Assembly (NCBI RefSeq): GCF_013415115.1
Contig: NZ_JACCDD010000006.1
Coordinates: forward strand, 186,001-250,000
Direction: 5' to 3'
DNA: 64,000 nt
From: Vreelandella zhaodongensis
GTDB lineage: Bacteria; Pseudomonadota; Gammaproteobacteria; Pseudomonadales; Halomonadaceae
This document shows positions 23,363-30,487 of the stretch, piece by piece; position 1 is the stretch's first letter; every line of letters begins with the position of its first letter. The translations under genes were made by a program, and so were the position numbers. The notes beneath the pieces are model-generated. The model ran no database searches and was not told where the DNA came from. It saw only the letters and a program-made list of their open reading frames with translations.

Positions 23363-23881
23363 ATGGAACAACATAACGATCACCGGTTGCGCGAAGGCTA
23401 CGAGCGCCTGCTGGAGCGCATGCAGGACGGGGCTAACGAGCTTACCTGGGAAAATCTACAAAAGGATTTAGACGAAGCCGTTGAGTTCGAAGCGGAGCTG
23501 GAAGAGTACACTAAAGACGAGCTCGCGCTGCTGCGTGCCTGGGTAGAGCGTGACCTGAAAGACATGCGCTATTACATGGCGGATACCGGCAAGCAGGTTG
23601 CCAGCTGGTTAGGTATTGATATTAACAGCCTTTCACGGCGTGTGGCGGAATCGCTGCTATCCATTGCCGACCGTAGTGTGGTTGAGCGTGAACGCTTTGA
23701 AGATGACTTGGAAGCTGCTCGTGCGGATTACTGTGAAGGTGAAGTCGCCGCGCCCGGCCTGATGGCTTGTGTGCATTGCGATGCCCAGGTAATGCTGGAA
23801 AGCGTGGCACGTATAGAGCCATGTCATCAGTGTGGCCACCGCTACTTCTATCGTTTTCCCAGTAACATCATCGAAACCTGA
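23363..23881 (+). CDS. YbeL-like zinc-ribbon protein (DUF1451)
   Basis: A 172-residue cytosolic protein with an acidic helical N-terminal two thirds (WENLQKDLDEAVEFEAELEE) and a C-terminal C4 zinc ribbon, CVHC then CHQC. This is the DUF1451/YbeL family, found near leuS in E. coli as well; function is unclear. The frame starts at GTG 23357, but ATG 23363 with AGGAGA six bases upstream is preferred. Convergent with the next gene. Confidence 0.85.
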   Translation: MEQHNDHRLREGYERLLERMQDGANELTWENLQKDLDEAVEFEAELEEYTKDELALLRAWVERDLKDMRYYMADTGKQVASWLGIDINSLSRRVAESLLSIADRSVVERERFEDDLEAARADYCEGEVAAPGLMACVHCDAQVMLESVARIEPCHQCGHRYFYRFPSNIIET

Positions 23882-23901
23882 GTGGCTAACGCACTCAACA
23901 A

Positions 23902-25215
23902 TTAATTGACCCACACGCTCAGGCCTGCGATCGCCCCTAGCGAGAGCAGGCTCATCATGGCGGCATACAGTAAATTATTTTTCATCATGCGGTAGCCGCT
24001 GACCCCATAACGCCCCTGCAGCGAAAGGTTAATGCCGGAAAGCGGCCCAACGCTGGTACCTACCGCCCAGGCGCTCAGCGCGACAAAGGCAAACAGCGTT
24101 TGCTCACCACTCGCTAAATTCAAAATAGATGCCAGTACGGAAACGCCAATAATCGGGTGTAATCCCACCAGTGCACTCAACGTAATCGCCGCAAAGCTCA
24201 CCATGGCCTGCCACATCCCAAAGGTGGCAAATAGTGTCCAGTCGTCACCTGCCGCCGCCGCGACCAGGGTAGAAAGCCCCAGGGTTAATAAGCCCGCCGC
24301 CAAAAAAAGCGAAATTTCACCACGCATTGCGGGTAGCCGTGTAGCGGTATGTTGTCGAATGCGCCGTAGGGTATAGCGCGAACCTTCCCGCAGGTTGCTG
24401 AGTACCGCCACCGCTGGTAGTAAAAAGGTAATGATGCTGACAATGGTGAGCGACGGCGTCAGCCAAAAGTGAAACAGCATCACCAGCGCTGCCATTCCCG
24501 CAGGCATTAGCAGGCTGCGGGGTGAAAGCGAAAAGCCATCCACCTCGGCTAAATCAAACCGCCGCCTAAGCTCTAGTGTGGTTAACAGCCCCGACAGCAT
24601 CGCCAACGGGAACCCAATCATCGCAATCTGGCCGTACTGTACCTCTGGTACCAGCGCAATCACCACCGCCATAGAAGCAAAAAAGGGCGACCACAACGCC
24701 GCACTTGAAAGCCCACGGTTCAGCGCTAACAGCTGGGGCGTGGTTAGCGGTGAGCGCCTGGCTAAACGGTCGCCGACCATAAAGACCGTCGAAAGATTCA
24801 AAATAGTGCCGAGAAAGTGTACCCCCAGCCACGTGCGCAGCACGCCATCTGCACCAGTCACCCGCTTACCTGGTGGGCGCTTATTACCGTGGGTGCCAAT
24901 CAAAGAAATAAAGCTAACGCCCACCAGCATCGTGGCCACAAACACATTGCCCTGGAGCATGGCAGGCCAATCCACATTAGCGCTGTAGACCACTCGCGCC
25001 ACCACTAGCATCAGCACCCCAAGGACAATCAACACCCCCGCCTGAATGCGCGAACGCCTTGGGATATCCCGCCACAGCAGCACCACCGCCGCCCACAGCA
25101 AATAGCTCACCGCCTGTGCCGTTGGCATTGCACCGGTAAAGCCCACTATCTGCGCTAAAAGCCCCAGCAGCACCAGCACACCCGCCACCCGCTGCCGCGT
25201 CGTTGTCTCTTGCAT
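23902..25215 (-). CDS. Polytopic membrane protein, possible transporter, unassigned
   Basis: A 437-residue protein with about eleven hydrophobic segments. Features: a soluble loop GTHGNKRPPGKRVTGADG near residues 110-127, then GVHFLGTILNLSTVFMVGDRL, and a later WAVGTSVGPLSGINLSLQGRYG. A Gly-Ser/Thr-rich pair of loops in both halves resembles ion-transporter-superfamily carriers, but I do not recognise the family with confidence. AAGGGA lies six bases before the ATG. It is the last ordinary chromosomal gene before the integron. Confidence 0.6.
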   Translation of the reverse strand: MQETTTRQRVAGVLVLLGLLAQIVGFTGAMPTAQAVSYLLWAAVVLLWRDIPRRSRIQAGVLIVLGVLMLVVARVVYSANVDWPAMLQGNVFVATMLVGVSFISLIGTHGNKRPPGKRVTGADGVLRTWLGVHFLGTILNLSTVFMVGDRLARRSPLTTPQLLALNRGLSSAALWSPFFASMAVVIALVPEVQYGQIAMIGFPLAMLSGLLTTLELRRRFDLAEVDGFSLSPRSLLMPAGMAALVMLFHFWLTPSLTIVSIITFLLPAVAVLSNLREGSRYTLRRIRQHTATRLPAMRGEISLFLAAGLLTLGLSTLVAAAAGDDWTLFATFGMWQAMVSFAAITLSALVGLHPIIGVSVLASILNLASGEQTLFAFVALSAWAVGTSVGPLSGINLSLQGRYGVSGYRMMKNNLLYAAMMSLLSLGAIAGLSVWVN

Positions 25216-25631
25216 CTCAATCCCTTACTGGTTGAGTTAGCAGGCTAATAGGATTCTTAACAGTTGGCTAGCACAAGAGAAGTGAAGAAAGCGTTTGCCG
25301 AAAAGAAACGTCACATTTTCGTAGCGCGTGGTAACGAATCTCGCGAGGAACGAGCGAACGAGGCACCTGCGAAAGAGCAGGGCACGGATCAGCACATACA
25401 ACGATAGAAGCATAACAAAGCGGCGTTTCTGCTTTGCTATATCGAAGAAAACTGAGTAATGTCAAAATATAGTTTGCTTAACGTAATATCAGACAAGAAA
25501 AACACCGACGGTCGCCAGCGGAGCGTTTTAACGTAGCCCAGTTGTACCGGGGCGGTAGCGTGCTTTCATGGTGCTTAGCTAGCGAGATGCCAGTAGTATG
25601 TTTACCTCGGAGTACATCAACTGCTCAGTAG
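25216..25631. other. 415-base gap between core gene and integrase
   Basis: No convincing gene. It contains CCTGCGAAAGAGCAGG (short hairpin near 25368-25383) and an attC-like stem remnant, ATAACAAAGC with GCTTTGCTAT, near 25412-25440. Any open frames are short and show no coding character that I can recognise. Confidence 0.4.
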
Positions 25632-26583
25632 TTAGGTAATCGCATCAAGAGGGCTTGTTAAGCCTGCAAAATGTTGGCCGAGCACATGGGTATAGATTTG
25701 TGTAGTAGATACATCAGAATGCCCAAGGAGCTCTTGAACAGTTCGAATATCTCTTCCATTTCTCAGCAGCTCGGTAGCAAAGCTGTGACGAAATGTATGG
25801 CAAGAGACCCGCTTATTAGCCAGCTTTGCAGCAACTACGGCTTTCTTTAACGCTTTTCTGGGCACAGAATCATGCAAGTGGTGGCGACACAGCACGCCAG
25901 TGACTGGATGGCGAGAGATGCTATTAGACGGAAATAAATACATCCACGCAGGCTGCCGATAGGCAGAAGGGTATTTTTTTGCCAAAACACCCAGTATAGA
26001 AGGGCCAACACTTTTCTGATTGTCTCGTTCTTGCAGCGCTGATTATGCCTCTCGTGCTTTCATAAAGCGTCGAACTAAAGATGGTTACTCTATCTTTTGA
26101 GCCTTTACCGTCTCTCACTGTTATTGATCCCTGGGAGAAATCGATGTCTTTCACCCTTAAGCGCAGACACTCAGAGATACGTAACCCAGAGCCATACAAA
26201 AGTGAAAAAATCAGTTTATCTCTTCCTACCATCTCCTTGAGAATGCTGGCAACTTCAGCCGCCATGAGCACTTCAGGTAAACGCTGTGGCTTAGAAGCAT
26301 AATTGAATTCAAAATCTCCCAATGGCTGTTTCAGGAATTGATTATACAAATACGCCAGCGCGTTTAGCGCTATACGCTGGGTGTTGACTGCCACATGGCG
26401 GTCAGTGGCTAGGTAGCCTAGGAAACGTACAACTTCAGTTGCTCCCATCTCACTAGGATGACGGCAATTATTGTATCGAATGAAAAAACGTATCCAGTAA
26501 ATGTACGTTTTCTCGGTTCGGATACTCATCCCACGCACGCGGATGGACGTGCGAACCTCATTCAGGAAAGGGCTGCTGGCCAT
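25632..26583 (-). pseudogene. intI: Integron integrase IntI (tyrosine recombinase), frameshifted
   Basis: A near-full-length integron integrase split into two frames. The first (26583 to about 26045) reads MASSPFLNEVRTSIRVRGMS and includes the first catalytic Arg in GSGLRISECLRLRVKD. The second resumes at [17 protein letters not shown] and contains the integron-specific patch [20 protein letters not shown], then [15 protein letters not shown] (catalytic His and Arg), [15 protein letters not shown] (His and the Tyr nucleophile) and stop at 25632. Joined, the protein is about 317 residues, the normal size. The frames meet near 26040, consistent with one extra base. All catalytic residues remain, so inactivation looks recent, or the base is an assembly error. 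It is divergent from the cassettes, as usual. Confidence 0.9.
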
Positions 26584-26602
26584 TTGGTGAACCCATTATT
26601 AG

Positions 26603-26618
26603 CTGTATGTATAAACAG
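26603..26618 (-). promoter_or_regulatory. LexA box at the intI promoter
   Basis: CTGTATGTATAAACAG matches the gammaproteobacterial LexA consensus CTGT-N8-ACAG exactly. It is 20 bases before the intI start codon and touches the likely -10. SOS control of integrases is known for class 1 and Vibrio integrons. Confidence 0.85.
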
Positions 26619-26644
26619 TATAATTAGGTCTTTTCATTCTGCAA
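26617..26644 (-). promoter_or_regulatory. Candidate intI promoter
   Basis: On the minus strand TTGCAG (26644-26639) and TATACT (26622-26617) are spaced by 16 bases, with the LexA box overlapping the -10. On the plus strand a TATAAT at 26619-26624 with TTATTA 17 bases upstream could be an outward promoter across the same LexA box. Confidence 0.5.
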
Positions 26645-26780
26645 TGCGTATTTTTCTATCCCATCGGAGTGAAGGGGTGCTCGATTTCAAGGAAGGTTTT
26701 TTAAATAATCATATATAACAAGCAGTTGGTGAGCTTCTTTGTATGCTTATGTGCAATATGTAAGGATGGCTTAAAATGAT

Positions 26781-26915
26781 AACGCGCATGCGCATTTTTC
26801 TAGCAGGCTTTAGAGCGGGAGGTGGTGATATTTCTTTTTTATCAATCGATTGGAATGCTTTTAGAGAGGTAGGCCTTCCAGGAAAACGCGCATGCACACT
26901 AATAAACTGTTAGCG
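26781..26915 (+). other. attI: Putative attI recombination site
   Basis: A core site GTTAGCG at 26909-26915 marks the junction with the first cassette. Two copies of the 11-base sequence AACGCGCATGC lie upstream at 26781-26791 and 26885-26895, resembling the accessory direct repeats of attI sites; the first is part of a 10-bp palindrome GCGCATGCGC. The 325 bases from 26584 to here hold no gene: intI promoter, LexA box, AT-rich DNA and these repeats. Confidence 0.6.
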
Positions 26916-26925
26916 CAAGGAGATC

Positions 26926-27549
26926 ATGGTGCCAAGTATTGAGATTGGTGATGTCGCAACATGGTTAGCAACTGCGGTCGCCATAATTTCGGCAATAGCG
27001 GCGGCTAGATCATCAAGATCCGCAGATCGTTATCAAGAAGAAGCGGCTCAACACTCAAAGAAGAGCGCAGAGCTACTAGAAAAAGAACACCAATTGAAGC
27101 TTAGAGAGTGGACCGATCAATATTTCAACTCGGTGCGTGCATGGGCTGAGCAAGTTTGTCACGCAATTTCTGAAGCAACGCACATTATCGAGCACCCGGA
27201 GCTGAACGGAGATCATAAGCGCCCTGTGTTAGTTAAGCTAAGTTCATTGATTGACACTGGCCGATGGTATTTTCCAAACCAATGGACTGACGATTACGGC
27301 ACACATAAAGAACCCGCGTATCGTGGGATTCGACAGGCTATTCTTGATTGTGTAGTGGTGGCCTACGATCTTCTAAGAGATTCCGACCCTAACGAAAGTA
27401 TAAAAGCTGAGCTTATCGCTGCCCAGCGAGAGTTCGTAAGCTACATTCAAGAAGTGCTTGATCCGAGAAAACGAGAGCAAGAAATCAAAAAAATACTCAT
27501 GGATTTTGAAGTCTCTGAGCGTTTACGCAGTGCCCCAGGAAAACGCTAA
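26926..27549 (+). CDS. Cassette 1: membrane-anchored coiled-coil protein, unknown function
   Basis: A 207-residue product of the first cassette, nearest attI. An N-terminal membrane helix (about residues 11-28) is followed by a coiled-coil-like stretch (SADRYQEEAAQHSKKSAELLEKEHQLKLREW) and a helical soluble domain with DTGRWYFPNQW and EPAYRGIRQAILD. Proteins with such a WYFPN-type core occur in cassettes and defence-rich regions, but I know no function. AAGGAGA sits directly upstream, between the core site and the ATG. The stop codon lies in the R'' box of the attC site. Confidence 0.8.
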   Translation: MVPSIEIGDVATWLATAVAIISAIAAARSSRSADRYQEEAAQHSKKSAELLEKEHQLKLREWTDQYFNSVRAWAEQVCHAISEATHIIEHPELNGDHKRPVLVKLSSLIDTGRWYFPNQWTDDYGTHKEPAYRGIRQAILDCVVVAYDLLRDSDPNESIKAELIAAQREFVSYIQEVLDPRKREQEIKKILMDFEVSERLRSAPGKR

Positions 27550-27636
27550 CAAACGGCTGTTGTCGCCCCTTCGGGGCTGGGACGGCCTTTCCGCCGCTTC
27601 GCGGCTACAAGTCCGCCCCAAAGCCGGGCGTTAGCG
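27544..27636 (+). other. attC: attC site 1
   Basis: R'' CGCTAAC at 27544-27550 and R' GTTAGCG at 27630-27636 are exact inverse complements. Inside, ACGGCT pairs with AGCCGG (L''/L') and further GC-rich arms complete the imperfect palindrome over 93 bases. The preceding gene stops inside R''. Confidence 0.9.
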
Positions 27637-27643
27637 AGGGTGT

Positions 27644-28261
27644 ATGACAGAGGGTTTGTCTGGAAATATCATTGATTTGGTCATATTCCTCTTGCCAGGT
27701 TTTGTGTGTGCTTGGGTGTTTTACGGACTTACGTCTCACCCTAAGCCTCACCAATTTGAACGCTTGGTTCAGGCGCTAATCTATACATTTTTGGTTCGCG
27801 GCTTAGTAATTGCTACGGAGTGGATTCTAAACGTAATCGGAACCAATTGGTTCTCGATAGGGGAATGGGATGATTCCTCTGATACGTTTGTATCTCTAGT
27901 TCTTGCACTCCTGATGGGAGGGCTCTTCGCTTACTTGGTAAACGCTGATGTTCTTCATCGTCATTTAAGGCGATTCAAGCTTACGTCCAGAACCTCGCAT
28001 CCATCTGAATGGTTCTATATTTTCTCTGAGAAAGTGACGTTCGTTATTCTTCACATGAAGGATGGTCGTCGACTTTATGGCTGGCCTAAAGAATGGCCAT
28101 TGGAGCCAGGAAATGGCCAGTTTTACATAATGCTGCCCGCTTGGATTCTTCCTGATGGTAATCAGCAAGATCTGCCAGAGCTGGATGGGGTTCTTGTAAG
28201 AGCTGAAGATGTTAAATGGGTAGAGTTTCTAAATTTTGAGGAGGACGAGAATGACGAATAG
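27644..28261 (+). CDS. Cassette 2a: DUF6338-like membrane protein
   Basis: A 205-residue protein starting at ATG seven bases after the attC core. The N-terminal half has three membrane segments (IIDLVIFLLPGFVCAWVFYGL; LIYTFLVRGLVIATEWIL; FVSLVLALLMGGLFAYLV); the C-terminal half is a small soluble beta domain (VTFVILHMKDGRRLYGWPKEWP, then FYIMLPAWI). This arrangement matches my recollection of the DUF6338 family; function unknown. It overlaps the next small gene by 11 bases, so both are translated from one cassette. Confidence 0.75.
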   Translation: MTEGLSGNIIDLVIFLLPGFVCAWVFYGLTSHPKPHQFERLVQALIYTFLVRGLVIATEWILNVIGTNWFSIGEWDDSSDTFVSLVLALLMGGLFAYLVNADVLHRHLRRFKLTSRTSHPSEWFYIFSEKVTFVILHMKDGRRLYGWPKEWPLEPGNGQFYIMLPAWILPDGNQQDLPELDGVLVRAEDVKWVEFLNFEEDENDE

Positions 28262-28397
28262 GAGAAAAGGGTCTAACCCTCCGCCGCCATCAAGCGGCAG
28301 GGGGCGTGAGCAGGCCAATACTAATCCGCCCCCGACAAATGTTCGGCCTAAGCCCCCATCAAACCCTCCGCCGCCGACCAATGATTCGGGTCGCTAA
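28251..28397 (+). CDS. Cassette 2b: 48-residue proline/asparagine-rich mini-protein
   Basis: A short frame starting at ATG 28251, inside the end of cassette 2a, with GAGGACGAG as a ribosome binding site six to eight bases upstream. The product begins MTNRRKGSNPPPPSSGRG and contains three PPP or PPPP clusters in Asn/Ser/Thr/Arg context (SNPPPP, NPPPT, SNPPPPTND), so it is basic and probably disordered. The stop falls in the R'' box of attC 2, which supports it as the true last gene of the cassette. Confidence 0.6.
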   Translation: MTNRRKGSNPPPPSSGRGREQANTNPPPTNVRPKPPSNPPPPTNDSGR

Positions 28398-28451
28398 CAA
28401 TGCAAAGCAGCAGGGACGTGCTGACGCACGCCCCTGTTTGCGGCGTTACGT
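28392..28451 (+). other. attC: attC site 2
   Basis: R'' CGCTAAC at 28392-28398 and R' GTTACGT at 28445-28451. The 60-base element folds through TGCAAA with TTTGCG and CAGGGACGTGC with GCACGCCCCTG, with one unpaired base in each arm, as in attC sites. Confidence 0.85.
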
Positions 28452-28468
28452 GACACGGAGACATCGTC

Positions 28469-29371
28469 GTGTTTGAGAAGCTGTTCGACGTCTTTTCAAG
28501 GCGTGAGAAGAATTTCGCGAATGGTGAGATAAAACCCCTAACACCAGAATTTCGGAATCGCGTGTTGATGTTGCTGCGCGACACCCTCCAGTACGATTTC
28601 CGTGCGTTCTTGGGTCAACTGCATAACAAAGCTGCATATCTCTACGGCAAGTTTGGTCTCTCCGGAGCATCTGCTCATTCCTCTCCAGAAGACGATCTGT
28701 TGAATTTCTTTACCACATGCAGTGATGAGAACTTTCTAGACCTGATCGAGTTAGTCTTTCGCTCAAACCTTTCTGGCGTTTCCTGGACAGATAACCCGAT
28801 GATTCAAGGAATCAACGAATTTTTCCTAATAGATGCATTGCCTTACCACCTCACCGGATATGTGATGGAAGAGGTGGAATCGTCGTTTCGTGGAACGCCG
28901 ACTATGTCGATTCGAATTGCTGAATACCCCCAAATCATCAGGAAGGATAGCGAGGTTGTTCATCAAAATGCTATGGAGCCTGCTCTTAACCTATTAAGTG
29001 GGGCTGAGTTCAAACACGCGAACGATGAATTTTTAAAGGCATTGGAAGATCATCGAAAAGAAGACTATCGGGATTGTCTGACGAAGTGTGGCAGTTCTTT
29101 TGAGAGCGTCATGAAGGTTTTGTGCGCCAAAAATTTGATTTCTTTCAATGAAAAGGATACCGCTTCCGCGCTGCTAAAGGCTTTGCTGGGAAGTGGGCGG
29201 CTCGACCAATATTGGGAGCAGCCTCTAATGCTGATCGCGACTCTCAGAAATCGCTTGAGTTCATCACATGGGGCTGGGGCTCAGGCCAAGGTAGTTCCGG
29301 AGCATGTGGCCACATATGCAGTGAATGCCACGGCCTCAGCCATTTTGTTCCTGTATTCTGAGTTCCAGTAG
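28469..29371 (+). CDS. Cassette 3: HEPN/Abi_C-like abortive-infection protein
   Basis: A 300-residue soluble protein starting at GTG 28469. The N-terminal half (RNRVLMLLRDTLQ near residue 30) resembles the helical N domain of STM4504/CBY_0614-type or AbiJ-like proteins. The C-terminal half is a helical domain with LTKCGSSFESVMKVLC and, near residues 260-267, RNRLSSSHG, a good match to the HEPN RNase motif R-x4-6-H also seen in Abi_C domains. The likely role is RNA cleavage in response to phage infection. The next cassette encodes an AbiH protein. Family call is from motifs, not a search. Confidence 0.65.
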   Translation: MFEKLFDVFSRREKNFANGEIKPLTPEFRNRVLMLLRDTLQYDFRAFLGQLHNKAAYLYGKFGLSGASAHSSPEDDLLNFFTTCSDENFLDLIELVFRSNLSGVSWTDNPMIQGINEFFLIDALPYHLTGYVMEEVESSFRGTPTMSIRIAEYPQIIRKDSEVVHQNAMEPALNLLSGAEFKHANDEFLKALEDHRKEDYRDCLTKCGSSFESVMKVLCAKNLISFNEKDTASALLKALLGSGRLDQYWEQPLMLIATLRNRLSSSHGAGAQAKVVPEHVATYAVNATASAILFLYSEFQ

Positions 29372-29379
29372 AAAGTGTC

Positions 29380-29478
29380 ACATAACAACACGTTTCAGTT
29401 GACGTTTGACCCGCTGCCCACTTTTGCTTTCACAAAAGCGGTCATCGCCTCAAACGCACCTGAACGTGGGCGTTAGGG
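29380..29478 (+). other. attC: attC site 3
   Basis: R'' ACATAAC at 29380-29386 and R' GTTAGGG at 29472-29478. CACGTTTCAG pairs with CTGAACGTG, GACGTTTGA with TCAAACG, and the tip is CCGC then CTTTTG with CAAAAGCGG. The 99-base imperfect palindrome follows cassette 3. Confidence 0.88.
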
Positions 29479-29493
29479 CTTTTTAGGAGGTAG

Positions 29494-30366
29494 GTGGTGG
29501 CTGAGCTTTGGGTAATAGGAAACGGATTCGACCTTCGGCACCAACTGCCGACCAGATACAGTGACTTCTATCAGTTCGCCAAGACTATGCTCGATGAGTT
29601 GAAAAGCTACTACGCCATTGAGCTTGAAGAAGGCGGGCCCTGGTGTAACTTTGAGAACTCTCTAGGTAACTTTATCTGGAACGATTTTTACGACGCCCAT
29701 AACCACATCGATATTGCCGCTGATGACTTTAGGCCTAGCTTTGTATACGGGCTTGAAGATGAGCTCAATGAGCAGGCGGATGAGATTGTGGAGGGAATAA
29801 AAGACTCCTTCCGTGAATGGGTAGAAGGAATAAATGTTTCTGGAGCTGTCAGCCAGCTTGCAGTTCCAGAGGATGCGTTATTCACCTCATTTAACTACAC
29901 ATCTACTTTGGAAGTGGTGTATGGCATTGCGGCCGACAGAGTCTTGCACCTTCATGGAAGGGCAGAGCTCTTTGATGACCTGATATTCGGACATGGCGAC
30001 ACAATCGAGGAAGAGCCCGAACTTGATGAAAACGGAGATAGCAATCGGACGATGTTCTCAGATGCAGAAGGTGCTGCAAAATACCCTTTTTATGCGCTTA
30101 AAAAGCCAGTTTCAGAGGTGTTGGAGAAGAATAAAATCTTCTTCGACTCGTTGGAGCACATCACTGAGATCACAGTAGTTGGCCATTCGCTCAATAGGGT
30201 CGACCTCCCGTACTTTCAGAAATTGGCCGTAAGCGCCTTGAATGCCCACTGGAAAGTATGCTGCTTCGGCGAAGAGGAGAAGATTCATCATGTTGAACGA
30301 TTGGTTGAATGCGGGGTTCCTCGAGATCGCATTCGCATCTGCTCTTATGAAGATCTGCAGATTTAG
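29494..30366 (+). CDS. Cassette 4: AbiH-family phage-resistance protein
   Basis: A 290-residue soluble protein with the AbiH N-terminal signature ELWVIGNGFDLRHQLPTRYSDF, the middle SFNYTSTLE, HLHG near residue 155, and VVGHSLNRVDLPYF near residue 230. AbiH was defined as an abortive-infection factor in Lactococcus; its mechanism is unsettled. TAGGAGG precedes two possible GTG starts, 29494 and 29497; the second has better spacing. Same orientation as its neighbours and flanked by attC sites. Confidence 0.85.
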   Translation: MVAELWVIGNGFDLRHQLPTRYSDFYQFAKTMLDELKSYYAIELEEGGPWCNFENSLGNFIWNDFYDAHNHIDIAADDFRPSFVYGLEDELNEQADEIVEGIKDSFREWVEGINVSGAVSQLAVPEDALFTSFNYTSTLEVVYGIAADRVLHLHGRAELFDDLIFGHGDTIEEEPELDENGDSNRTMFSDAEGAAKYPFYALKKPVSEVLEKNKIFFDSLEHITEITVVGHSLNRVDLPYFQKLAVSALNAHWKVCCFGEEEKIHHVERLVECGVPRDRIRICSYEDLQI

Positions 30367-30382
30367 CTACGGCGGTAAAAGC

Positions 30383-30446
30383 ACCTAACAAGTGCATCAA
30401 ATTCGTTCCGGCCCTAAATGGCCTCCACCGGACGGCCTTGTTAGGC
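30383..30446 (+). other. attC: attC site 4
   Basis: R'' ACCTAAC at 30383-30389 and R' GTTAGGC at 30440-30446; the outer stem CCTAACAAG/CTTGTTAGG is perfect, with TCCGG/CCGGA inside and CGGCGG/CCGCCG outside. A second core-like GCGTTATGC at 30471-30479 could be the functional boundary instead. Confidence 0.7.
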
Positions 30447-30487
30447 CGCCGTGTATGCAAGCGTTATGCATAAGGATAAATCACATC

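Noticed and set aside
25410-25440. attC-like stem on the far side of intI
   Set aside because: Only the inner arms match and no R' box is present; kept only as a remark in the gap entry.
25268-25465. 65-codon minus-strand frame in the gap before intI
   Set aside because: No ribosome binding site, no recognisable family and unusual composition; treated as non-coding.
26030-26060. Programmed frameshift in intI
   Set aside because: No slippery heptamer or strong downstream structure is visible at the junction; a simple indel explains it better.
28300-28400. CRISPR-like repeats in the proline-rich segment
   Set aside because: The repeated CCGCCG triplets come from proline codons; no spaced repeats are present anywhere in the window.
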